DNA of 64,000 nucleotides, from the NCBI RefSeq assembly GCF_003253745.1, contig NZ_MZXV01000056.1, positions 397,814 to 461,813 of the forward strand, in the 5' to 3' direction. Shown in pieces: positions 46,028 to 55,590 of this stretch (within the stretch, counting starts at the first letter, position 1; every line of letters starts with the position of its first letter). A program made the translations under genes and the position numbers. This DNA comes from Mesorhizobium kowhaii. Its GTDB lineage: Bacteria; Pseudomonadota; Alphaproteobacteria; Rhizobiales; Rhizobiaceae. The notes under the pieces were generated by a model, which was not told where the DNA came from, ran no database searches, and saw nothing but the letters and a program-made list of their open reading frames with translations.

Positions 46028-47455
46028 TCATATTGCCTCTGCCGCTGTCTGATGCCAGGCGGTTCGCCCAAACGCCGCCATGGAACGTCGAGCACGGACC
46101 CGCGTGGCGGAAACGACGGCAAGTGCGATGAAGAAGAGGATGCCTGGATCGGCGCTGCCACCCGACACTGAGATGGCAATTATGCCGGCGAGCGAAGCAT
46201 TCCTGACGCTCGTCGCGACCGCATCCGTTTCCGGGTCCACCCATTCCCGCATCCGTCCCATTCCGGCGACCAGGACACCGAGCAGGATCGCCATCATCAG
46301 CGATCCGAACAAGCCAAGTTGGGAAAGGACCGCGATCGGCCAGCTCGATGCCCTCGAACTGCCGAAACCGACGCCAAGGCCGCTGGTGTCCAGGAAGGAC
46401 TGCAGGCTCTTGATGTTCCAATAGGTGCGCTCATGGCCTGAGCCAGAATCCGCTTTGTTGATGATGGTGCTGTTGATCAGCCTGACGAAAGGCTCCAAGG
46501 CTCCGGCGTCGTAGAGGCTGACGCCCATAATGGCGACCACGCCTATCGCCATCAGAGCGGTTACCAGTATCTCCTCGCGCTCAACCCGCCCCCTGAGGAC
46601 TGAAACCAACATCGAGAAGGCGACCGGAAGGCACAGGAGAGCCAGACCGACGTAAGCGGTCGATGAAGTCGACAGAATGGTCAGGAAGAGCAGGATGCCC
46701 GCCAGCCATTGGGCAAGGCGTGACTTGGTCTTTCTCCAGTACGTGTAGCAGAATGCCAGGCAGGCGAGGGAAGCGCTGGCGAACGAAGAGGCTTCCGAAA
46801 AAGGTCCCGTGATCCGTACGAATCCTGCCTCGACCGCTTCCGTTATGAGTGCGTAATTGGCGGTTTTGATCGGGCCCAGCAAGTCTCCCGCTCCTGCATT
46901 CTTGCCGATAAAATCGACCAGCCCCATGCCCGCATGCAGACCGCACCACAAGAAGAAGCCGCGGCGGACCTGGTCGATCCTGTTGGAGTGCAGCAGCAGC
47001 ACACAAAGCGCGATGGCGGTGAGCCCGCCAAGAATGAAGTAGCCCGTCTGTGAAGTGTTGGCCGAAACCGGGGCCAAGGACGCTTCTACGACGGCGCCTC
47101 GGGTTTTCGACTGCACGAAGACGGCGGTCTGTCCTGCGAACAGTCTTGGAAATAGCCATGCCCCGATGATTGCGTAAGCCATGAGGCTTGTGAGAACCCA
47201 GACCGGGCGGATGCTCCCGAACACACTTCCAAGGTCGAGCCAGATGCGACGCCTGACTGTGGTGGCCATGACGAGCAAGGCCGCAAACATGGTGTAGATC
47301 AGCGGAGACGACCCACCTAAAAAGGTCAGCGTCACGATGGCCGTCGCACCGAACGCCTGCGAAGCGATCAGGCCGATGATCAGCATTCCCCTGGAATAGC
47401 GGGCAACGACCAAAATAGCCGCGCACACCAGCAGCCCCATCAAAGAGACCTGCAT
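46028..47455 (-). CDS. polytopic membrane protein, O-antigen polymerase/ligase-like
   Basis: A 475-residue hydrophobic protein with about eleven membrane segments and one long extracytoplasmic stretch (TSQTGY and the region near EPFVRLINSTIINKADSGSG). The ERTYWNIKSLQSFLDTSGLGVGFGS stretch fits the Wzy/WaaL class of exopolysaccharide polymerases. It stands at the edge of a polysaccharide locus and faces away from it. The polymerase role is by context and topology. Confidence 0.75.
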   Translation of the reverse strand: MQVSLMGLLVCAAILVVARYSRGMLIIGLIASQAFGATAIVTLTFLGGSSPLIYTMFAALLVMATTVRRRIWLDLGSVFGSIRPVWVLTSLMAYAIIGAWLFPRLFAGQTAVFVQSKTRGAVVEASLAPVSANTSQTGYFILGGLTAIALCVLLLHSNRIDQVRRGFFLWCGLHAGMGLVDFIGKNAGAGDLLGPIKTANYALITEAVEAGFVRITGPFSEASSFASASLACLAFCYTYWRKTKSRLAQWLAGILLFLTILSTSSTAYVGLALLCLPVAFSMLVSVLRGRVEREEILVTALMAIGVVAIMGVSLYDAGALEPFVRLINSTIINKADSGSGHERTYWNIKSLQSFLDTSGLGVGFGSSRASSWPIAVLSQLGLFGSLMMAILLGVLVAGMGRMREWVDPETDAVATSVRNASLAGIIAISVSGGSADPGILFFIALAVVSATRVRARRSMAAFGRTAWHQTAAEAI

Positions 47456-47927
47456 TGTTGATCGAGCCTCCCGCTTGGTTTGGCCCTGGACTGTGCGGAC
47501 TCAGGAAGCTGTCCGACGGCTCATCTTTCGGCAGATGGATATCCCGGGCAAGAGAGCCAAAGGACGTAGCCTGACACCCACATCCGCAGGACCCGGTCAC
47601 GGCCGTTGCGTTGTAAAATGCACGGCGGCATCAGAGGATATGAAGCCTTTTCGTCTTCGAGCGAGGGGTGACCAAGCGGGTCGGTGGGCTTCTTGAGCTG
47701 TTTCGCGATGGCGGTCTTTTCGCAATCCGGCCCTCCTGCAAACGGCTAACCCTCAATCCGCGAACGCCTACTAAAGAACGCCTCGACCAAGGAAAATAGT
47801 AATCTTATAGTACGGGTGCAGGCTTGTTTTGGCTTTCAGTTGCAGAACCCTGTGTTAATGTTGAAATCGTGGGAGCGCTGGGCGACGGGCGGGTTGTTTG
47901 AGTTCCAGCACCAGGAGGAGAAGCGGT
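47456..47927. other. intergenic stretch without a recognised gene
   Basis: About 470 bases between the polymerase-like gene and the small gene at 47928. It must carry both promoters. No convincing repeat, RNA gene or reading frame was seen. Confidence 0.5.
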
Positions 47928-48152
47928 ATGACCACTCAGGTTGTACATGGCGTATTCGGTCCCAAGCAGGTCAGGCAACTCAAGGAAGTTTACGAGCGTG
48001 CCCGGGTAGTGGAGGCAAATTACCCCGAGTCCCACATTGCCAGCAAAGCCGCCAAAAGGCTGATAGAGGCCTTCGAAGCCGTGATCCAGGCTGACGGGAC
48101 GGTTCTGGATGTGCAGTGGCTAAGCGAGGCAAATCCCCAGGGAAACGCCTGA
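47928..48152 (+). CDS. small hypothetical protein
   Basis: A 74-residue, mainly helical protein (KQVRQLKEVYERARVVEANY and KAAKRLIEAFEAVIQADG). GGAGGAGAAGCGGT precedes the ATG at 47928, a strong ribosome binding site. No family recognised; it lies upstream of the LuxR regulator. Confidence 0.65.
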   Translation: MTTQVVHGVFGPKQVRQLKEVYERARVVEANYPESHIASKAAKRLIEAFEAVIQADGTVLDVQWLSEANPQGNA

Positions 48153-48664
48153 GACCAGGCCTTCATCTGGCGTCCGCGAAAGCCTTACGGTGAACGGCTT
48201 CATTTCTGCCGACGTTAGCCTTGCCCTGCAGGCGGATCCTGCTTGCCGCTCCAAAATCAACTTCTTTGGGAACTGGCCTGACGGCGGGTGGGCGGGCAGT
48301 GACTCCCCTATCCTGTCTCCACGTTTTCTCCGCGGACCGGCCGCGTAAGCCTTGAGCAGACGCCGGATGGCCGAGCCTTGCCGTTCCTGCGTCTCACAGC
48401 GCTTGGGGCCATTTGTGTGCGGTCCTTATAGCGACTTAAAAATTTACCGAAAATTAACTTAAGTTAGAGACCGCTTATAAATAGGCCATACACTGCCAGT
48501 GCTGCTCTACATGTCAGCAGCCAAGAACTGCTCAAGGCTCCAGGTTGGGGCAATCCGGCTTTGAGCTTTGAAATGGGTTGGGTATCAAACTTTCAATTCT
48601 AGAGAATGAGGGGCTCTGTTGGGCGCCGCAAGGCGGCCTTTGTTGGGGAAGGGTGGGTATAAGT
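48153..48664. other. long upstream region of the LuxR regulator
   Basis: About 510 bases without a gene. The AT-rich part at 48428-48495 (AAAATTTACC, TTAACTTAAGTTAG) is where a promoter would be expected, giving a long 5' leader before the ATG at 48665. No riboswitch fold was recognised. Confidence 0.5.
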
Positions 48665-49423
48665 ATGGGTTCCACAGTAGGACTGCATAATCACGTTTCG
48701 ACAAGTCAATCAGGAGTTCCGTCCAGCGGAACTGAAAATGTCCACGAACAAGCAGGCAAGCAATACCTCCTCATGCTGGATGGAAGGGCCTTAGACCGCG
48801 AGTGTCTCGCATCGGCCCTTGAGGATCATGAACTGGGCATGGCGGTCGTCGCCATGGGTTCGATCGAAGAATGGCGCCTGAGGAAGGGTTCGGCCCCTCC
48901 CCTTGCAGCCATACTCTTCAACCTTGGTGGCCGGAAGGTCACCGATCATGGCATCGCAGACGAGATCAGGCATATTTCGTCCGAGTTCAAGGCAGTCCCT
49001 GTGGTCATCCTGGCCGACACGGAAGACCTTGCACAGATACTGACGGCTCTCGAATGCGGCGCACGCGGCTACATTCCGACTTCGGTCGGGATCGATGTGT
49101 GTGTCGAGGCGATCAACCTGGCGGCAGCGGGAGGCATCTTCGTTCCGGCGAGCAGTGTCCTTTCCATGCGGCACCTGATCAATTCAGGCAGTTGCGACAC
49201 ACGGCCTTTGACGGGCATGTTCACGCTCAGGCAGGCTGAGGTCGCCCAGGCGCTGCGGCGTGGCAAGGCGAACAAGATCATCGCCTACGAACTGAACCTG
49301 CGCGAAAGCACCGTGAAGGTCCACATCCGAAACATCATGAAGAAGCTGAAGGCGACCAACCGGACGGAAGTCGCCTACAAGGTCAACGATCTCTTCGCAG
49401 AAGGAGCTCTGGCCGAAGAGTAA
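48665..49423 (+). CDS. LuxR-family regulator with degenerate receiver domain
   Basis: A 252-residue regulator. The N-terminal receiver-like domain (about 35-150) has lost the usual phosphoacceptor: the third strand reads AAILFNLGGRK with Asn in place of Asp, and GYIPTS replaces the GYLLK-type lysine. The C-terminal GerE/LuxR helix-turn-helix is intact (TLRQAEVAQALRRGKANKIIAYELNLRESTVKVHIRNIMKKL). It is likely a phosphorylation-independent regulator of the polysaccharide genes. ATG 48665 is used. Confidence 0.85.
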   Translation: MGSTVGLHNHVSTSQSGVPSSGTENVHEQAGKQYLLMLDGRALDRECLASALEDHELGMAVVAMGSIEEWRLRKGSAPPLAAILFNLGGRKVTDHGIADEIRHISSEFKAVPVVILADTEDLAQILTALECGARGYIPTSVGIDVCVEAINLAAAGGIFVPASSVLSMRHLINSGSCDTRPLTGMFTLRQAEVAQALRRGKANKIIAYELNLRESTVKVHIRNIMKKLKATNRTEVAYKVNDLFAEGALAEE

Positions 49424-49437
49424 TCGCAAACAATAAG

Positions 49438-49470
49438 ACGGCCCGCCCTGGGTGAATCCTGGCGGGTCGT
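49438..49470 (+). terminator. terminator after the LuxR regulator
   Basis: ACGGCCCGCC and GGCGGGTCGT pair around a 13-base loop 14 bases after the stop, followed by ATTTG. The remainder of the gap to 49810 has no recognised gene. Confidence 0.65.
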
Positions 49471-49810
49471 ATTTGTATCGTACTACAGACTCATTCAGTG
49501 AAGGTCGATGGATCTCCGTCGCCGCGAATGGCATCGGGAGCCGCCCGAGATAGATGACCCCGCTCCGATGCGGTTCGTTGCCCCGAACTCCTGACCGTGT
49601 GCTGCAGGTGGATATTTGCGGAGTGCTCCGAAACGCCCGGATTCGTCGCGATGATCTGGTTCTGTAGTTCCCTGAAATGCTGTTCCATTGCGCGGTATCA
49701 AAGTCGGTGCCCGCCTGGGTATCCACCATAAGTGCTAACCGCTGACCTTATGGAGAACGCGAAATCCTGAGCCGAGCATGTAGACTTGCTGCCGGAATGG
49801 AGTGGTTGGC

Positions 49811-51235
49811 ATGTCTGAGCAAAACCTTCGTTTTCGCAAATCCGTCCGCCTGCAGGAACGCGGTCGTGAACTGATCCCGGGCGGTAGCCACACCTACGCG
49901 AAAGGCGAGGACCAGTATCCCGTCCTGGCGCCCGGCTTCATCGAGCGTGGTTTGGGATGCCATGTCTGGGACGTCGACGGGAACGAGTACATCGAATACG
50001 GCATGGGCAACCGCTCCGTCGGGCTGGGACACGCCTACCCGACCGTGGTCAGAGCGGTGGAGACGGCCCTCCAAGGTGGGTCCAATTTCACGCGGCCAGC
50101 CAGGATCGAGGTCGACTGCGCCGAGACGTTCCTGGAGCTCATCGGCGCGCAGATGGTGAAGTTCTGCAAGGACGGATCGGATGCGACTTCGGGGGCCGTT
50201 CGCCTTGCCCGCGCCTACACGGGTCGCGATCTCGTTGCCTGCTGCGCCGACCATCCTTTCTTTTCGACAGACGATTGGTTCATCGGGACCACACCGATGA
50301 ATGCCGGAATTCCGGAGGCGGTCCGAAAGCTCACCGTCACTTTCCGGTACAACGACATCGCCAGCGTAAAGGATTTGTTCGACAGGCACCCCGGCAAGCT
50401 GGCAGCCCTGATCCTCGAGCCTTCCCGCGGCGACGATCCGGTGGACGGGTTCCTGCATGAAGTCCAGCGTCTCTGCAGGGAAAAGGGCGCACTGCTCATT
50501 CTCGACGAGATGATCACCGGGTTTAGATGGCATGCGGCCGGGGCGCAGAAGCTCTATGGCATAGAACCGGACTTGTCGACATTCGGCAAGGCGCTCGGTA
50601 ACGGGTTTTCGGTCTCGGCCCTCGCGGGCAAACGCGAATACATGCGGCTCGGCGGCCTCGAGCATACGGACCGCCCAAGGGTGTTTCTGCTGTCGACCAC
50701 GCACGGCGCGGAGACCCATGCGCTTGCGGCGGCGATCGCGACCATGCGGACTTACCAGAACGAGTCCGTGATCGAACACCTGCACCGTCAGGGGACGAAA
50801 CTGAGGATGGGGATCGCAGAGGCTGCCAGACGGCATGGGGTGGATGGGCACTTCAAGGTTGTCGGCCGTTCCTGCTGTCTGGCATATGCCACGCTCGACC
50901 CCAACGGCAAGCCGTCGCAGGCATACCGCTCGCTGTTCCTGCAGGAGACGATCAGGCGTGGAGTGCTTATGCCGTCTCTCGTCGTCAGCTACACCCACGA
51001 CGACGCGGCCGTCATGAAGACGATAGAGGCCGTCGACGGTGCACTGGCGGTGTATGCGCAGGCCCTGGAATCGGGAACGAGCCGTTTCTTGGTAGGCCGC
51101 CCCACGCAGGTTGTTTTCCGCCGTTTTAACAATGGTGATGGCCGAGCTGAAATAATGACGACTCCAGAGAACCCTCAAGCCGCGAATAATGCGACCATGG
51201 GGCAATCTGAAACCCAGCTCGCGGCGACATCTTGA
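49811..51235 (+). CDS. PLP-dependent aminotransferase, class III (glutamate-1-semialdehyde aminomutase-like)
   Basis: A 474-residue class III enzyme. LLILDEMITGFRW is the cofactor aspartate region, and the PLP lysine is in STFGKALGNGF. The early part (LIPGGSHTYAKGEDQYPV) is HemL-like. Its location with nucleotidyltransferase, methyltransferase and epimerase genes suggests it aminates a nucleotide sugar or precursor rather than making aminolevulinate. ATG 49811 is used; GTG 49802 is in frame. Confidence 0.87.
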   Translation: MSEQNLRFRKSVRLQERGRELIPGGSHTYAKGEDQYPVLAPGFIERGLGCHVWDVDGNEYIEYGMGNRSVGLGHAYPTVVRAVETALQGGSNFTRPARIEVDCAETFLELIGAQMVKFCKDGSDATSGAVRLARAYTGRDLVACCADHPFFSTDDWFIGTTPMNAGIPEAVRKLTVTFRYNDIASVKDLFDRHPGKLAALILEPSRGDDPVDGFLHEVQRLCREKGALLILDEMITGFRWHAAGAQKLYGIEPDLSTFGKALGNGFSVSALAGKREYMRLGGLEHTDRPRVFLLSTTHGAETHALAAAIATMRTYQNESVIEHLHRQGTKLRMGIAEAARRHGVDGHFKVVGRSCCLAYATLDPNGKPSQAYRSLFLQETIRRGVLMPSLVVSYTHDDAAVMKTIEAVDGALAVYAQALESGTSRFLVGRPTQVVFRRFNNGDGRAEIMTTPENPQAANNATMGQSETQLAATS

Positions 51236-51366
51236 CGCCACGAAAGCGTTGCTTTCTCATTCTTTTGGACCAAAGCAGGACCGTATACGGCAATCCCACA
51301 TTGTTTCCACATGAGGCCATGGGACAGGATCTCACTTCGGCTGCAGAAACAGCAAGGTGCAGGCTG

Positions 51367-51735
51367 TCAAGGCCCCTCAGGCGAGGGAGATACAGGACGC
51401 GGGCCGAAAGGCATCGCTGGCTTGCACAGGCGCCTTGCTGCCGCGGAATCCGCTGATCGATCTGCAGTGGCAACAGGCTCGGGGAAAGTGTGGTTGCCCA
51501 CCCATCTTACGGCTTCTTCGATCGTATCGAAGTTCTTGTGCAGCCCGCTCAGCAGCCCGAAGCCTGTCTCGAGGAACCATTTGCCTTTCATGCAGTAGGC
51601 TTCCTCGTCGATCTGGGTAAGGACGGCGACCAGTTGGTCGGATTTCCACACAAGAACCCCGGATTCTCCGCCCTCGACCGTTCCGATCCGAGCTTCGCTG
51701 AAAGAATATCCAGGCGCAATGTTTGCATTGCCCAT
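51367..51735 (-). CDS. hypothetical protein
   Basis: A 122-residue protein with a beta-rich start (MGNANIAPGYSFSEARIGTV) and the helix NFDTIEEAVRWVGNH. The ATG at 51735 is used; a TTG at 51762 is in frame. No family recognised. It lies between two oppositely oriented polysaccharide genes. Confidence 0.5.
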   Translation of the reverse strand: MGNANIAPGYSFSEARIGTVEGGESGVLVWKSDQLVAVLTQIDEEAYCMKGKWFLETGFGLLSGLHKNFDTIEEAVRWVGNHTFPEPVATADRSADSAAARRLCKPAMPFGPRPVSPSPEGP

Positions 51736-51941
51736 TTTGACAAAAAATCCCTTCAACTTCAAAATGGATGGCAGAAAAGGCAGAAAGGAAAACCTTAGGA
51801 TTGATGGCCCGCTCTGTCGGTGTTTTTTACCCCGCGACAGCGAATTTAGTAACAGATCGCCGGGTCAGTTCAACCCCCCTTTCACCCGATTCATTCGGTC
51901 ATCCACCGCTCGTTTCTTCGCCAGAAAATGTGTGCAAACCG

Positions 51942-52595
51942 CTACAGAATTTTGGCCTTTCGAAGCGTGAACGCCTCGGCAAAATGCTCGGGCGCCCGGC
52001 ATTCCATCCCGCGCAACCGCGCAAGCCCGGCGAATGTCTCGCGGTCGAACCAGTCCTTTGAGCGCTGCGTCCCGAAGTGCTCGTGAAGGAGTTCGATCTT
52101 GCGTTCCAGCACCTCGGCCGTAAGCGGCACGTAGGCATTGGGTTGGCAGAGATCGCCGTCCCATTTCGGAATCTCGTATTCGAGCACAAGATGATCGCGG
52201 AAGACGTTCCAGGTCAGTTGGTTGACCTCCCGGTGGTCTTGATGGGCATCGAACCTGGCGTGGGTTAGCACCACATCGGGATGAACCCGCGATCTTAAAT
52301 CCATCAGCCACTTCTTTATAGATCGGCTATGAGCCGGAAAGTAGCTGTCTTCGAAATCCGCAACGTCGACCGTGGACGAGCGCGATCCTTCGAGGAAGGC
52401 CTCGGCCGAAGCCCTGGCCTCGGCCGACCGCTGGCCGCCGGCGCTCAGTACGCACCAGTCGACATGCAGTTTGACCCCCGACGCAATCAGCCCGAGTATC
52501 GTACCTCCCGCACCGATCTCTATGTCGTCGGAATGGGCACCAAGGCAGAGGATCGAGAGTTCCTCGCCGCGACGTGCGAGGCCAAGTCCCCTCAT
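51942..52595 (-). CDS. PIG-L/LmbE-family deacetylase
   Basis: A 217-residue zinc deacetylase. LGAHSDDIEIGAGGT is the His-x-x-Asp-Asp metal motif and the HQDH site supplies the late histidine. It would remove an acetyl group from an N-acetyl sugar. It overlaps the nucleotidyltransferase gene by four bases. Confidence 0.9.
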   Translation of the reverse strand: MRGLGLARRGEELSILCLGAHSDDIEIGAGGTILGLIASGVKLHVDWCVLSAGGQRSAEARASAEAFLEGSRSSTVDVADFEDSYFPAHSRSIKKWLMDLRSRVHPDVVLTHARFDAHQDHREVNQLTWNVFRDHLVLEYEIPKWDGDLCQPNAYVPLTAEVLERKIELLHEHFGTQRSKDWFDRETFAGLARLRGMECRAPEHFAEAFTLRKAKIL

Positions 52596-53407
52596 GATGC
52601 AGCCATTACCATGCTGCGCCTGATTCTCTCTGCGGTGACCCTTCTATTCCAGGGCATGTCACCCTTTTCGACCATGTCTTCGAGCGATTGCCAATCACGC
52701 AGCGTGTCCATCGAACGCCAGAACCCCTCGTGCTTGTACGCCATCAGCATGTTGTCATCGATCAATCGCTTGAAAGGTTCGACAACGAGTTCCTCGCCGT
52801 CACGCATGTAGTCGAAGATTTCGGGACGGAACACGAAGTACCCGCCGTTGATCCAGATCTCGGACGTCTCCGTCGTGCGGAACTCGCGCACGCGACCATC
52901 TTCGGCGATGTCGGCCAAATGGTATGTCAGCGGCGCGCGCACGGCGAGGAAGCAGCCGATCTTGTCGCTGGCCTCGAACTTCGCGATCACATCGTCGAGG
53001 TCGACGTTGGTCAGGCCATCGGAGTAGTTGGCCAGAAACATCTTCTCGTTCCTGACGTGGTCCTTCGCAGCCCAGAGGCGTTCTCCGATGTTGCGCCAGA
53101 TGCCCGTATCGAGCAGGGTGATGCTCCAGTCCTTGACCGTGTCGCCGAGCAGCTTCACGTCCTGGCCTCCTTGCGTGACGACGCAATCGGAAAAGGTCTG
53201 CGGCCGGGTGTTCAGGAAGAAATCCTTGATGACGTTGGCCTTGTAGCCCAGACACAAGACGAATTCGTCGTGCCCGTAGTCGCTGTACCACTGCATGACG
53301 TGGCGCAGGATCGGCTGGTGGCCGAGCGGAATCATCGGCTTCGGTATGCTGTCGGAATAGTCGCGGATGCGGGTCCCGCGACCGCCGCAGAAAAGGACGA
53401 CTTTCAT
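52592..53407 (-). CDS. sugar-phosphate nucleotidyltransferase (glucose-1-phosphate cytidylyltransferase-like)
   Basis: A 271-residue transferase. The signature MKVVLFCGGRGTRIRDYSDS is followed by IPKPMIPLG. YSDGLTNVDL resembles the catalytic GDG(V/L) region of RfbF. It activates a sugar 1-phosphate as NDP-sugar. The ATG at 53407 overlaps the preceding methyltransferase gene. Confidence 0.88.
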   Translation of the reverse strand: MKVVLFCGGRGTRIRDYSDSIPKPMIPLGHQPILRHVMQWYSDYGHDEFVLCLGYKANVIKDFFLNTRPQTFSDCVVTQGGQDVKLLGDTVKDWSITLLDTGIWRNIGERLWAAKDHVRNEKMFLANYSDGLTNVDLDDVIAKFEASDKIGCFLAVRAPLTYHLADIAEDGRVREFRTTETSEIWINGGYFVFRPEIFDYMRDGEELVVEPFKRLIDDNMLMAYKHEGFWRSMDTLRDWQSLEDMVEKGDMPWNRRVTAERIRRSMVMAAS

Positions 53408-54699
53408 CTCCGTAACTCCGATGGATCGATCACTGTCACGAAAGGAATTGGCACCACGAATTTCGCACCCCAGGCGGCGACATGGTGCATCTGCTGGATG
53501 ATCTCGTCCTTCAGGTTCCACGGAAGGACCAGGATGTAGTCTGGCTTGGCCTGCTCGATCGCCTCGATGGACTTGATCGGGATGTGCATGCCCGGCGTGA
53601 AGCGGCCGTGCTTGTAGGGATTGCGGTCGACCGTGAAGTCAAGGAAGTCGGTGCCGATGGCGCAGTAATTGAGCAGCGTGTTGCCCTTGCCAGGCGCGCC
53701 GTAACCGCAAATCGTCTTGCCCTCGTCTTTGGCCGAAATCAGGAACGCGAGGAGATCGCGCTTCGCGCGCTGCGCCTTGTAGCCGAAAGAGGTGTAGGTC
53801 GTCATTTCCGTAAGCCCATGCCGCTTTTCGCGGTCGAGGAGTTCGGCGATACTGTCATCCGTAGCCCAGCTGCTGCCCTCGTTGGCGAGATAGACACGCA
53901 GCGAGCCGCCATGGGTGGGCAGTTCCTCGACGTCGATCAACCGCAGCCCGTGGCGGGCCGCCATCAGGTCGATCGTCAGCAGCGAGAAATATGAAAAATG
54001 CTCGTGGTAGATGGTGTCGAACTGGTTCTCCGTCATCAGCCGCTCGACATGCGGGAACTCAAGAGTGACCACGCCCTCCGGCTTGAGCAGGATTTTTATT
54101 CCCGCGACGAAGTCGTTGAGGTCGGGCACCTGCGCCAGGACGTTGTTGCCAATGATGAGATCGGCGCGGAGTCCTTCGGCCACCATTTGAAGTGCCAGCC
54201 GCACCCCGAAGAAGTCGACCCGGGTTGGCACGCCCTTCTCGACCGCAGCGCGCGCAACGTTGGCCGCCGGCTCGACGCCAAGCACGGGAACGCCGAGCGG
54301 CAGGAAGTGCTGCAGCAGGTAACCGTCATTGCTTGCGAGTTCTACCGCGAAGCTGTCGGCGCCAAGCCCAAGTCGCTCCGTGATCGCCCCGCAATAGGCT
54401 TTCGCGTGGGCCACCCAACTTGTCGAGAAGGAAGAGAAGTAGGCGTATTCGCTGAAGATGGTCTCGGGGCTCACATACTCCTTGAGCTGCACCAGATAGC
54501 AGCGGTCACAGACCAGGACATTGAGCGGATAATAGAGTTCCATCTGGTCAAGCTGCTCGGCCTGCAGGAAGCTCTCGCAAGGCGGCGACATGCCAAGGTC
54601 GACCAGAGTGTGGCGCAGGCGCGACCCGCACAGCCTGCAGCTGACATTCCGGCGTGCCGTGTTCTGGTCGCGAACGATTTCGACAGCCTGAATATTCAT
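53404..54699 (-). CDS. NDP-hexose C-methyltransferase (zinc-ribbon SAM methyltransferase)
   Basis: A 431-residue three-domain enzyme. An N-terminal zinc-binding domain (CRLCGSRL and CDRCYLVQ) precedes a SAM methyltransferase (VELASNDGYLLQHF) and a C-terminal domain with ICGYGAPGKGNTLLNYC. This is the TylCIII/NovU class that methylates a 3- or 5-keto NDP-sugar. First gene of the minus-strand operon; branched-sugar output is likely. Confidence 0.9.
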   Translation of the reverse strand: MNIQAVEIVRDQNTARRNVSCRLCGSRLRHTLVDLGMSPPCESFLQAEQLDQMELYYPLNVLVCDRCYLVQLKEYVSPETIFSEYAYFSSFSTSWVAHAKAYCGAITERLGLGADSFAVELASNDGYLLQHFLPLGVPVLGVEPAANVARAAVEKGVPTRVDFFGVRLALQMVAEGLRADLIIGNNVLAQVPDLNDFVAGIKILLKPEGVVTLEFPHVERLMTENQFDTIYHEHFSYFSLLTIDLMAARHGLRLIDVEELPTHGGSLRVYLANEGSSWATDDSIAELLDREKRHGLTEMTTYTSFGYKAQRAKRDLLAFLISAKDEGKTICGYGAPGKGNTLLNYCAIGTDFLDFTVDRNPYKHGRFTPGMHIPIKSIEAIEQAKPDYILVLPWNLKDEIIQQMHHVAAWGAKFVVPIPFVTVIDPSELRR

Positions 54700-55038
54700 T
54701 CCGTACTCCTGTCGCGCTGGTTTGAAAAAACGGAGACGCGGTGGCCTGACGATGAACCTGTGCCCGCCGCGCTCCGTAGGGAGTGCTTCCTTTTCAACGC
54801 AGGTTAGGACGGGACGCCCCCCGAGTTCGATTTGCCAATCCGTCGGGTGCCTTAATCCTTATAGGGAAACGGCAGGGGCAATGACTCAGCAAAGACCTCC
54901 GAACGGGGTACTGCGGTCGGCCTGGCTTACCGCGATCGGAGAGGCCACCTAAGGCTTAGGTAGCTCTTCCAGCCCGGGCGCGCGGTGCCGACAATCGGAC
55001 CGCCGGCCCTTGCCCGGCTGCTGGGGATTTAGGGAGAC
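54700..55038. other. divergent promoter region
   Basis: About 340 bases between the divergent methyltransferase and 3,5-epimerase genes. No operator or repeat is obvious. It should contain two promoters. Confidence 0.5.
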
Positions 55039-55590
55039 ATGCAGTTTACCGAAACGGAGCTGAAGGGTGTCTGGCTGATCGAGCCGACACCGGTGGTTGA
55101 CGATCGCGGTTCCTTCACCCGCCTATTCTGTGAAAAGGAGATGGCCGATTGCGGGCTGGCGACCCGCTTTGTCCAGCACAGCCGCGCACATTCGGTCAAA
55201 AAGGGAACACTGCGGGGGTTGCATTTCCAGGACGACCCGTACGCCGAGGTGAAGCTCGTCTCCTGTGTCCGCGGCGCGATTTTCGATGTCGTGGTGGATC
55301 TGCGCCCGAACTCGCCGACACGCCACCGCTGGCTGGGCTTCGAGCTGACGCCCGAGAACATGAGGCAGGTCTACATCCCTGCCGGGTTCGCCCACGGGCT
55401 CCAGACCCTTACGGACGATGCCGAGGTCTCGTATCTCATATCGCAGTTCTATACGCCCCATGCGTCGACGGGCGCCCGCTACAACGACCCTGCCTTTTCG
55501 ATAGCCTGGCCTTTGATGCCGACGGCGATGTCGGAAAGGGACAGGACGTGGCCGTTGCTCATGCAGCGAACGGCCGCTGGAGCCTTATGA
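55039..55590 (+). CDS. rfbC: dTDP-4-dehydrorhamnose 3,5-epimerase family protein
   Basis: A 183-residue cupin. DDRGSFTRLFCEKE, the catalytic histidine in GTLRGLHFQ, and YIPAGFAHGLQTL are all typical. It acts on a 4-keto-deoxy-hexose nucleotide. Its 3' end overlaps the converging DUF4910 gene by six bases. Confidence 0.92.
   Translation: MQFTETELKGVWLIEPTPVVDDRGSFTRLFCEKEMADCGLATRFVQHSRAHSVKKGTLRGLHFQDDPYAEVKLVSCVRGAIFDVVVDLRPNSPTRHRWLGFELTPENMRQVYIPAGFAHGLQTLTDDAEVSYLISQFYTPHASTGARYNDPAFSIAWPLMPTAMSERDRTWPLLMQRTAAGAL

Noticed and set aside
49491..49688. A 65-residue minus-strand frame after the LuxR terminator
   Set aside because: There is no ribosome binding site and no recognisable pattern, so it is not called as a gene.
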